From: Hevea brasiliensis
Taxonomy: Eukaryota; Streptophyta; Magnoliopsida; Malpighiales; Euphorbiaceae
Assembly: GCF_030052815.1 (NCBI RefSeq)
Contig: NC_079496.1
Location: 40,263,593-40,327,592 of the forward strand
DNA length: 64,000 nucleotides
Reading direction: 5' to 3'
This document shows positions 1 through 10,166 of the stretch, one piece after another; position 1 is the first letter of the stretch; each line of letters starts with the position of its first letter. The notes under the pieces are model-generated. The model worked only from the letters and a program-made list of their open reading frames with translations, was not told where the DNA came from and searched no databases. The position numbers were made by a program, and so were the translations under genes.

Positions 1-310
1 GATTGCATATCATGCATTGCATTCATAAGAGTCAAGGTGACACTATTGCAGATCTGTATTTCCTATTTATTTTAGGTTAAGGTATGGAATAAGAGAGTGA
101 AGAGACAATGAGATAGCGAATGGAGATGAGAAAGAGACTGTATTTAAGATGAAAAAGGATGAGTACATAACTGTTTGAGGATAGGATTGAGACAAAGGAG
201 AAAGTGAAGTAGGATAACACGGAAAGGAGAAGAAATAAAGAGGTATTAGTTCCTTGGCTATTTACATTGGGTAAATTTCGAGGACGAAAATGAAATAAGA
301 GGGGAAGAGT
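1..310 (+). mobile_element. Internal region of array element (5' end outside window)
   Basis: This matches 8821-9130 base for base by eye. It lacks the first 45 bases, including the primer-binding site, which must lie left of the window. It is purine-rich and has no convincing reading frame. It ends with TTTCGAGGACGAAA and the purine run AGAGGGGAAGAGT just before an LTR start. That is the 3' end layout of the autonomous elements here, with the coding part missing. Confidence 0.85.
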
Positions 311-1339
311 TGTAACATCCTCCCAGGTATCAACTCAGACATTCTCTGCTCGGTGACCTGGTGTCGGTCCGGACAGCTAGAACTTCTGGAAAAATATTTA
401 AACTACAGTGAGGAACCATAATTAACTCAAATATTAATAAGAAAAATATAGTAAAAATTTTAGAAATAAAATACAACCAAGTTGAATGAGCCGGTGCCCA
501 AGCGATGGGTAACCTAGTAGGAAGTTGCGGTTCGCAACTAGGAGCCCTAGACTGGGGAAAAATTATAAAATAATTTTGAGACTCCAGAGAAGAGTCATTG
601 AGGTTTCTATGGCATTAGAATGCTAAGAAAAGGCTTAGAAAAATTTTTCAATCAGTACAGACAATTTTGACCCGTTAAGCCAAACGGAGGGCATTTTGGT
701 CATTTTGCCTTCAAAGACGATTTTTGACCGACCTGTCCAATTAAGTAAATAATTATTATGACATAAAATATGAATAAATATTGATGAAAATTTAATTTGA
801 AGTTAGTAGAAGAGAAAAGAAAAGAAAATACAATAAAATGCCAATTATGACATATTATGAGGTCATTTAAAATTGTCCACCAATCACAATTAAGTAACCA
901 TCAAATTAACTAATAAAAAGATTCAAAAGAGACCAAAGAATTAAAAAGCAAACAGCAGCCCTTCTTCTCCTTCAAAAAACATTTTTCACCTCCTCCTCAC
1001 TCCTCCATTAATAAACTTTCTAAAGCTTCAATTTCCATGCTTTCCTCACCCCAAAACCCTAAGTCCCTTCACTAAAAACTTGTCTCTACCTCTTGGGAAG
1101 TGTTTGGCAGCCTAGAAAGGGAAAGAAAGTGGAGATTAACTTGGGAAAATTCTGCCCTACAAGAGGTTAGTGCACATATATACTTAAAACTCTTTAATCC
1201 CATGCTAGAGACTTGAAACAAGTATGAATTTGTAACTTAAATGAATAAAAGTTATGTGTATGTCCACCATGATTTTCGGCAGCCCTAAAGAAGGAACATG
1301 ATTGAGTGTCTTGATGGACTTAGAGTGAACTAGTGAGTA
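311..1339 (+). repeat. Truncated LTR (first 1.03 kb) of the array family
   Basis: It starts TGTAACATCC directly after a purine tract and follows the array LTR sequence for about 1.03 kb. It is then cut by the start of another LTR at 1340. The part missing here is what a full LTR has after its gene-like 'first exon' stretch. It contains the shared block GGGCATTTTGGTCATTTT at 689-706. It is a little more diverged from the full LTRs than they are from each other. Confidence 0.85.
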
Positions 1340-3806
1340 TATAACACCCCCACTGTAGCAACTCCGTACATTCTACTCTTAGGTGGCCGGTCGGTCGGAC
1401 AATAGAACGTCCAGAAAAATATTTAAACTAAAGTCAGGAACCATAATTAACTCAAATATTAATAAGAAAAATTTATTAAAAATTGTAGAAATAAAATACA
1501 ACCAAGTTAAACGAGCCGGTGCCCAAGCGATGGGTAACCAGAGGGAAGTTGCGGTTCTCGCAACGAGGAGCCCTAGACCCGGGGGAAAAATTATAAAATA
1601 ATTTTTGGGACTCCAGAGAAGGGTCATTGAGGTTCCTATGGCATTAGAATGCTAAGAAAATATTTAGAAAAATTTTTCAATTGGTACAGACAATTTTGAC
1701 CCGTTAAGCCAAACGGAGGGCATTTTGGTCATTTCGCCTTCAGAGGTGATTTTCGGCCGACTTGTCCAGTTAAGTAAATAATTAATATGACATAAAATGT
1801 GAATAAACATTACTAGAAATTAAATTGAAATTGAGTAGTGAAGAAAAGAAAAGAAAAATCAAAGAAATGCTCATTTATGACATCTTGATGCTGTCATTTA
1901 TAAATTATGACCAATCACAAATAAGCCATCATTTGACTAACTAATAAAGAGACTAAATGAAGACCAAATAACCAAAAATTACAGCAGCCATTCTTCTTCT
2001 TCTTCACCAAAATGTGACTTCTCCCCATCTCCCTCCATTGATGCACTCACCCAAGCTCCAAAACCTACCCAATTACACCATAAAACCCCTATATGCATTC
2101 ATAAAACTTGGTCCTCACACCTAGAGCAAGCTTTGGACAGAAAAAAGAAAGGAAGAAAGTGAATTTTTGAAGTCTTAGAAGTGGCTCCATTCAAGGTTAG
2201 TGCACATATGTATTTAAAACACATTAATTCCATGTTAGAGATGTGTAATAGGTAAGAAATTGTGGAATAAATGAACCAAACCCATGTGTATGAATGCCAT
2301 GAATTTCGGCAGCCATATTGAAGGAATAGAAATGAGGGTTTTTTTGGACTTAGAGTGGATTAGAAATGATGTTTAAGATACATATACACAAGGATAATAA
2401 ATTGGTATGCTAACTAAGGCATCTTGTAGAAAACATAAGGTGAAGCTAGGGTTTTGGGGGAGTGAAAATTGATTTGGCTTATGAAATTGTTAGAGCACAT
2501 TTTAATGGTCAATTAGTGACCATTTTAGGTAAGTTGACCATATTATGGACTGAAAAATAGGATTGCAAAGTGAAGTTGTAGGCTGCCCTAGGACAGCAGC
2601 AGAGGGACTGAAAATTCAGTCCACTTGCACTGCCATAACTTGGGCTGTGTTGGTCCAATTGGTGTTTGGCCAATTATACATGAAACTAGGCTTATAATGG
2701 CACATTTTTGCTGAAGAAACCATGCCCAAAAGACCAAATCAAGAGGACCAAAAGTTGGCCCCAATCCGGATACCCTGCAAACAGCCCCTGCAGAAATGAC
2801 CAAATGAACAGTAACTGTTCATTTGGCCATAATTCACTGTAGAAATAGTCAATTGATCTGAAATTTTTACAGCAACAAGTTAAGACATAGAAAAACAACT
2901 TTCATGAAGAAACCTACCCCAAATTATGAACAGAACCTAATCAAATCATTGAGCAAAGTGAAGTTTACTGTACTGAGATTTCTAGAATTTTCACTTGAGC
3001 AGTAATGTTTGGATGGCTATAACTCTCTCTAGAAAACTCAGATTTAGGCAATTCTTGAACCGATGGAAACCTAAGGTATGGTAGAACATTTCATAAGAAG
3101 AAAGTTAGACCAAATTATTAACTTAACTTGATCAAATTACTGACCAAAGTTGGACCAAAAATCTGCCAGACCCAAAATCTCAAAGATGAATGAGCACGTG
3201 AGCGAAGAAACTTATTTTGGCCATAACTTGAGCTACAAAACTCCAAATGGAGTGATTCAAAAAAAGAAATTCAACTAGACAAAATAAGGAACATTTTCTA
3301 TGAAGGAAGTTTTGTCAAATTCTAACAGTAAATCGACCAATGAAATAGTGCAACTTCGGAGCACCAAAATCGAAAATTGGCAATTTTGCCAAAATGACCT
3401 AAGCTTTGAGAAAGTGACCAAAACCAACAAGTTTTAAATAAAAAATGTAGTATGTTGGAAGTGCCAAAGTCAATGTACATATTTTCTATGCAAAAGTCAA
3501 CATTTTAGTTGACTAATGAAGTGAATAGTGACATGAAAACTTGAAATAAGCTTGGAAATGGATTTGGTAATTGATTCCAACAAGTTTTAAATGCAAAATG
3601 TGGTACATCGGAAGTGTTAAAACCAATGCAACTATTTTCTATACAAAAGTCAACTTTTTGTTGATCAATGAAGTGAATAGTGACACCAAGACTTGAAATT
3701 CAAAAATTGTGAAACTTAAAAGTGCAAAATGCCCTAGTAGGCCTAATGTGATTGGTTTGGATAGGTTGGCATGCCAATAGGGTATTGTTTTAGCAGTACT
3801 GCGAAA

Positions 3807-3880
3807 GGCTTTATGCCTGTATTCATGGCTTTATGCCCGTATTCATGGCTTTATGCCCGTATTCATGGCTTTTATGCCCG
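3807..3880 (+). repeat. 20-bp minisatellite in LTR 1
   Basis: The unit GGCTTTATGCCCGTATTCAT is repeated about 3.7 times with one-base length changes. The same array is present in the other LTRs of the family at 7561-7640, 12630-12703 and 16391-16483, and inverted at 55597-55689. Unit number differs between copies. Confidence 0.9.
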
Positions 3881-4287
3881 ATCATGTGATATCATGGCTT
3901 TTTAGCCATACTGACTGCATACGTGGTTGACGTTCTGCGTCCCATGGTATGACGGCCCGAGGCACCGCGGTGTCCAGTGCCAACGACCCGTTATCCAGTC
4001 CGGTCAATTTGTATAGGTTACTTGGGCATGGAAAAGTATAACTGTAATTGAACTGATTGTTAAAGAAAATACGAAAATTAAATATCAGGAATGATTATGA
4101 TAGATTACAAAGAAACTCAAGATCATGAAGAAAATAATTAACAAAATGCATGAAGAAGTTAATATTATAAAACGTAATTAGCCCTCGACTAAACATTAAG
4201 TTGGTAATTATTCAGTTCTTATGAACACAATGGCTAAGAAATTATGATTTTTATTTGCATATTATATTTCTTGTATTATTGGCACCA

Positions 4288-4304
4288 CTAAGCTTTATGC
4301 TTAG
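4288..4304 (+). other. Conserved hairpin in LTR 1
   Basis: CTAAGC, loop TTTAT, GCTTAG form a perfect 6-bp stem. The same hairpin is at 8046-8062, 13111-13127 and 16891-16907. A diverged copy in the minus-strand solo LTR (42894-42911) keeps the stem but has a different 6-base loop. Its role is unknown; a structure in the transcript is one possibility. Confidence 0.7.
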
Positions 4305-4920
4305 CGCGTCGCTTTTGCAACGCGTAGATCAAGATTTGGACAGAGGGCCCAGTAGACCACAGATTGGGTAAGGCCGTTCACAGTTCTGCATAGTGTCCGT
4401 GTCACCTCACAGGCTACAGTGCATTGGTAGGACACTAGGTGTCATTTTGGCATTCTGTAATAAATTTTGATTTTTTTCATATGTAATGAAACTTATGTAA
4501 TGTATTTTGATTTTCATGTAAATAATGCAAATTTGTGTTTGTAAATGGAAAAGTGAATATTGATCTGTAACTGGTACATGATTATCAAATGAGGTGAATG
4601 ATTGAGAAATTAATGTGAACTGAAAAATATTGAGATTTTGATAAATGGAGTTGAGATGAATGAATAAGAATATAGGAAGTGTTTTTCACAGGTTCCGAAG
4701 AACGGTTTTCTCCATTTTTAGCCGGTACTCTGCCAGATTTTCTATAAAATTTTCGGAACCTCAAATAAATTATAATTTCGACAAAAGGCTTAAATAAATT
4801 ATATTTCACAAGTTATATTAAAAAGGAAGAATAAAAATGAATTAAGATAAAATAGAGTGCTCGGCACACTGAGTGGCATAACTTGCTCGGCTACACTGTA
4901 GTCGGGTAAGGGGTGTCACA

Positions 4921-5275
4921 TTTAGTGGTATCAGAGCGCGGTTTAGGCGTTTCTGGACCTAGATAAACTGCATATCATGCATTGCATTCATAAGAGTCGA
5001 GGTGACACTATTGCAGATCTATATTTCCCATTTATTTTAGGTTAAGGTATGGAATAAGAGAGTGAAGAGACAATCAGATAGCGAATGGAGATGAGAAAGA
5101 GACTATATTTAAGATGGAAAAGGATGAGTACAGAACTGTTTGAAGATAGGATTGTGACTAAGGGGAAAGTGAAGTATGATAACACGAAAAGGTGGAGAAG
5201 TAAGGAGGTAGCAGTTCGTCGATTACTTAAGTCAGGTAAATTTCGAGGACGAAATTTAAATTAGAGGGGAATAGT
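4921..5275 (+). mobile_element. Internal region 1 (355 bp) of non-autonomous long-LTR element
   Basis: This is everything between LTR 1 and LTR 2. It starts with the primer-binding site TGGTATCAGAGC at 4926-4937, which pairs with the 3' end of plant initiator-Met tRNA. It ends with TTTCGAGGACGAAA and a purine tract (about 5262-5275). No gag or pol remnant is visible; the middle is purine-rich and full of stops. The two other complete internal regions (8776-9130, 13735-14089) are also exactly 355 bp. The ends resemble those of Tekay-type elements 1 and 2 here, so the element is probably a deletion derivative mobilised by their proteins. That last step is inference. Confidence 0.9.
4926..4937 (+). 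promoter_or_regulatory. Primer-binding site for initiator-Met tRNA
   Basis: TGGTATCAGAGC lies five bases after the LTR end. Copies in the same array are at 8781-8792 and 13740-13751. Confidence 0.92.
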
Positions 5276-8200
5276 TGTAACACCCTCACTGTAGCAACTC
5301 CGTACATTCTACTGTTCCGGTGACCGGTGTCGGTCCGGACAGCTAGAACGTCCGGAAAATATTTAAACTAAAGTCAGGAACCATAATTAACTCAAATATT
5401 AACAAAAAAAAATTTAGTAAAAATTTTAGAAATAAAATACAACCAAGTTAAACGAGCCGGTGCCCAAGCGATGGGTAACCAGAGGGAAGTTGCGATTCTC
5501 GCAACGAGGAGCCCTAGACCCGGGGGAAAAATTATAAAATAATTTTTGGGACTTCAGAGAAGGGTCATTGAGGTTCCTATGGCATTAGAATGCCAAGAAA
5601 ATATTTAGAAAATTTTTTCAATCGGTACAGACAATTTTGACCCGTTAAGCCAAACGGAGGGCATTTTGGTCATTTCGCCTTGGAGGTGATTTTGGCCGAC
5701 TTGTCCAGTTAAGTAAATAATTAATATGACATAAAATATGAATAAACATTACTAGAAATTAAATTGAAATTGAGTAGTGAAGAAAAGAAAAGAAAAATCA
5801 AAGAAATGCTCATTTGTGACATCTTGATGATGTCATTTATAAATTATGACCAATCACAATTAAGCCATCATTTGACTAACTAATAAAGAGACTAAATGAA
5901 GACCAAATAACCAAAAATTACAGCAGCCATTCTTCTTCTTCTTCACCAAAACGTGACTTCTCCCCATCTCCCTCCATTGATGCACTCACCCAAGCTCCAA
6001 AACCTACCCAATTACACCATAAAACCCCTATATGCATTCATAAAACTTGGTCCTCACACCTAGAGCAAGCTTTGGACAGAAAAGAGAAAGGAAGAAAGTG
6101 AAGTTTTGAAGTCTTAGAAGTGGCTCCATTCAAGGTTAGTGCACATATGTATTTAAAACACATTAATTCCATGTTAGAGATGTGTAATAGGTAAGAAATT
6201 GTGGAATAAATGAACCAAACCCATGTGTATGAATGCCATGAATTTCGGCAGCCATATTGAAGGAATAGAAATGAGGGTTTTGTTGGACTTAGATTGGATT
6301 AGAAATGATGTTTAAGATACATATACACAAGGATAATAAATTGATATGCTAACTAAGGCATCTTGTAGAAAACATAAAGTGAAGCTAGGGTTTTGGGGGA
6401 GTGAAAATTGATTTGGCCTATGAAATTATTAGAGCACATTTTAATGGTCAATTAGTGACCATTTTAGGTAAGTTGACCATATTATAGACGGAAAAATAGG
6501 ATTGCAAAGTGAAGTTGTAGGCTGCCCTAGGACAGCAGTAGAGGGACTGAAAATTTAGTCCACTTGCACTGCCATAACTTGGGCTGTGTTAGTCCAATTG
6601 GTGTTTGGCCAATTGTACATGAAACTAGGCTTATAATGGCACATTTTTTCTGAAGAAACCATGCCCAAAAGACCAAAGCAAGAGGACCAAAACTTGGCCC
6701 CAATCCGGATACCCTGCAACCAAAGACTGCAGAAATGATCAAATGAACAGTAACCATAACTCCCTGTGGATATGGTCAATTGACCTGAAATTTTTACAGC
6801 AACAAGATAGGATATAGACAAACAACTTTCATGCAGAACATCACCCAAATTATGCCATTAACCCATTCAAATTATTGGGCAAAGTTGAGTTATCAAACCT
6901 GCAACTCTGTAGATTTTCATTTGAGCAGTAATGTTTAGAGGACTATAACTCTCTCTAGAAAACTCAGATTTAGGCGATTCTTGAACCGATGGAAACCTAA
7001 GGCATATTAGAACATTTCATATGAAGAAAGTTAGACCAAATTATGAACTTAACTTGATCAAATTACTGACCAAAGTTGGATCAAAATCGCGTAACCCAAA
7101 ATCTCGGCATGAGCGATTGCACGTAAATGATAAATTTATTTTGGCCATAACTTGAGCTACAAAACTCCAAATGGAGTGATTCAAAAAAAGAAATTCAACT
7201 AGACAAACTAAGGAACAACTTTCATGTTTACCATTTCCTCAAATTCCCACTGTAACAGTGCTTAATGGAATAGTAAAGTTAAGCTTTAAAAACTGAAAAT
7301 TTTGTTTCCCTTGGTTTAAGCCTAGAAATGGTAATGGTGATCACTTCCAACAAGTTTTAAATGAAAAATGTGGTATGTTTGAAGTGCCAAAGTCAATGTA
7401 ACTACTTTCTATGCAAAAGTCAACTTTGTTGTTGACCTATGAAATGAATAGTGACACCAAAAGTTGAAATTCAAAGATTGAAGAATTTTAAAGTATCAAA
7501 TGCCCTAGTATACCTAACAAGATTGGTTTGGATAGTTTGGCATGCCAATAGGGTATTGTTTTCATGGCTTTATGCCTGTATTCATGGCTTTATGCCCGTA
7601 TTCATGGCTTTTATGCCCATATTCATGGCTTTTATGCCGATTATGTGATATCATGGCTTTTTAGCCATACTGACTACATACATGGTTGACGTTCTGCGTC
7701 CCATAGTATGACGGCCCGAGGCACCGCGGTGTCCAGTGCCAACGACCCGTTATCCAGTCCAGTCATCTAGTATAGGTTACTTGGGCATGGAAAAGTATAA
7801 CTGTGGTTGCACTGATTATTAAAGAAAATACGAAAATTAAGTATCAGGAATGATTACAAAAATACAAAGAAGCTCAAGATCATGAAGAAAATAATTAATG
7901 AAATGCATGAAGAAGTTAATATCATAAAACATGATTAGCCCTCAACTAAACAATAAGTTAGTAATTAGTCAATTCTTATGAACACAATAGCAAGGAAATT
8001 ATTATTTTTATTTGCATATTATATTTTCTTGTATTATCGGCACCACTAAGCTTTATGCTTAGCGCGTCGCTTTTGCAACGCGTAGGTACTGAAGATTTGG
8101 ACAGAGGGCCCGGTAGACCACAGATTGGGTAAGGCCATTCACAGTTCTGCATAGCGTCCGTGTCACCTCACAGACTACAGTGCATTGGTAGGACACTAGG

Positions 8201-8775
8201 TCCCATTTTGTATTTTGAGATTTTTGTAAATTTGGTAATTAAACTCTTATTTTATCATATGTATTTGAACAAATGTAATATAATTTTGTATTAATGTAAG
8301 TACTTGTAATTTGTGATTATAAATCACATGTGAGAATTTATTTATGATTTGAGTCTAATGATGATGTGAAATGACAAATAGAGGAATCGTTAAGAAATTG
8401 CTGTAACTTGCTGTGATACAAAATGTGAATTGTATATGAGTACCATGAGATGAATGATTGAGAAATAAATGAAATTGATGAAATTATTCTGAGACTTTGT
8501 TGATAATTGGAGTTGGGATTGATTGAATATGATCGTAGGAAGTGTTTCTCACAGGTTCCGAAGAACTGTTTTCTCCATTTTTAGCCGGTACTCCGCCGGA
8601 TTTTCTATAAAATTTTCGGAACCTCAAATAAATTTCAATTTCAATAAATGAATTATATTTCACAAGTTATTTTCAAAACTATGATAAAAATGAATTAAGA
8701 TAAAATAGAGTGCTCCAAGCACCTTGAGTGGCATAACTTGCTCGGCTACACTGTAGTCGGGTAAGGGGTGTCACA
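5276..8775 (+). repeat. Full LTR 2 of the array family (3.50 kb)
   Basis: It runs from TGTAACACCC to GGTGTCACA. Its first 1.4 kb is nearly identical to LTR 1. From about 6690 it differs clearly, in the third and fourth modules, in the stretch around 7230-7320 and in the region after 8200. LTR 1 and LTR 2 are therefore two subtypes, or LTR 2 is a hybrid. It carries the minisatellite (7561-7640), palindrome CACCGCGGTG (7722-7731) and hairpin (8046-8062). Confidence 0.92.
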
Positions 8776-9130
8776 TTTAGTGGTATCAGAGCACGGTTTA
8801 GGCGTTTCTGGACCTAGATAGATTGCATATCATGCATTGCATTCATAAGAGTCAAGGTGACACTATTGCAGATCTGTATTTCCTATTTATTTTAGGTTAA
8901 GGTATGGAATAAGAGAGTGAAGAGACAATGAGATAGCGAATGGAGATGAGAAAGAGACTGTATTTAAGATGAAAAAGGATGAGTACATAACTGTTTGAGG
9001 ATAGGATTGAGACAAAGGAGAAAGTGAAGTAGGATAACACGGAAAGGAGAAGAAATAAAGAGGTATTAGTTCCTTGGCTATTTACATTGGGTAAATTTCG
9101 AGGACGAAAATGAAATAAGAGGGGAAGAGT
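8776..9130 (+). mobile_element. Internal region 2 (355 bp) with primer-binding site
   Basis: The primer-binding site is at 8781-8792 and the purine tract ends at 9130. It is the complete form of the fragment at 1-310. It has no coding capacity and exactly the same length as the other complete internal regions. Confidence 0.9.
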
Positions 9131-10166
9131 TGTAACATCCTCCCGGTATCAACTCCGTACATTCTACTGTTCCGGTGACCGGTGTCGGTCCGGACAGCTA
9201 GAACTTCTGGAAAAATATTTAAACTAAAGTGAGGAACCATAATTAACTCAAATATTAATAAGAAAAATATAGTAAAAATTTTAGAAATAAAATACAACCA
9301 AGTTGAATGAGCCGGTGCCCAAGCGATGGGTAACCTAGTAGGAAGTTGCGGTTCTCGCAACTAGGAGCCCTAGACCCGGGGGAAAAATTATAAAATAATT
9401 TTTGAGACTCCAGAGAAGGGTCATTGAGGTTCCTATGGCATTAGAATGCCAAGAAAATATTTAGAAAAATTTTTCAATCGGTACAGACAATTTTGACCCG
9501 TTAAGCCAAACGGAGGGCATTTTGGTCATTTTGCCTTCAAAGACGATTTTTGGCCGACTTGTCCAGTTAAGTAAATAATTATTATGACATAAAATATGAA
9601 TTAATATTGATGAAAAATTAATTTGAAGTTAGTAGAAGAGAAAAGAAAAGAAAATACAATAAAATGCCAATTATGACATATTATGAGGTCATTTAAAATT
9701 GTCCACCAATCACAATTAAGTAACCATCAAATTAACTAATAAAAAGATTCAAAAGAGACCAAAGAATTAAAAAGCAAACAGCAGCCCTTCTTCTCCTTCA
9801 AAAAACATTTTTCACCTCCTCCCTCACTCCTCCATTAATAAACTTTCTAAAGCTTCAATTTCCATGCTTTCCTCACCCCAAAACCCTAAGTCCCTTCACT
9901 AAAAACTTGTCTCTACCTCTTGGGAAGTGTTTGGCAGCCTAGAAAGGGAAAGAAAGTGGAGATTAACTTGGGAAAATTCTGCCCTACAAGAGGTTAGTGC
10001 ACATATATACTTAAAACTCTTTAATCCCATGCTAGAGACTTGAAACAAGTATGAATTTGTAACTTAAATGAATAAAAGTTATGTGTATGTCCACCATGAT
10101 TTTCGGCAGCCCTAAAGAAGGAACATGATTGAGTGTCTTGATGGACTTAGAGTGAACTAGTGAGTA
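9131..10166 (+). repeat. Truncated LTR, second copy
   Basis: This is the counterpart of 311-1339, cut at the same base by an LTR that starts TATAACACCC. Here the first 70 bases read as the normal family sequence (TCCGTACATTCTACTG, GGTGACCGGTGTCGG). The first copy carries small changes at those same CCGG and CTG positions. Confidence 0.88.

Larger units (their letters stand above)
1340..4920 (+). repeat. Full LTR 1 of the array family (3.58 kb)
   Basis: It begins TATAACACCC, the usual TGTAACACCC with one G-to-A change in the terminal TG, and ends GGTGTCACA. A primer-binding site follows six bases later. In order it holds a conserved 5' block with the 'gcgatgggtaacc' motif, GGGCATTTTGGTCATTT, and four degenerate modules of about 195 bp headed by 'GCCATAACT' or 'GCTATAACT' near 2632, 2826, 3016 and 3220. 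Then come a 20-bp minisatellite (3807-3880), a GC-rich patch with palindrome CACCGCGGTG (3963-3972) and a perfect hairpin (4288-4304). The open frames inside are short and not protein-like. Confidence 0.92.

Noticed and set aside
1379..1627. Open frames on both strands inside the LTRs (for example 1379-1627, 2588-2898, 6527-6848, 10157-10459, 57080-57363, 58243-58605) as small genes
   Set aside because: The same frames recur in each LTR copy because the DNA is repeated. They overlap on both strands, lack domain-like features, and change length with single-base differences between copies.
7451..7648. Repeated 'HGFMPVF' peptide frame as a short secreted or membrane protein
   Set aside because: It is only a reading of the 20-bp minisatellite and is not kept in the other LTR copies.
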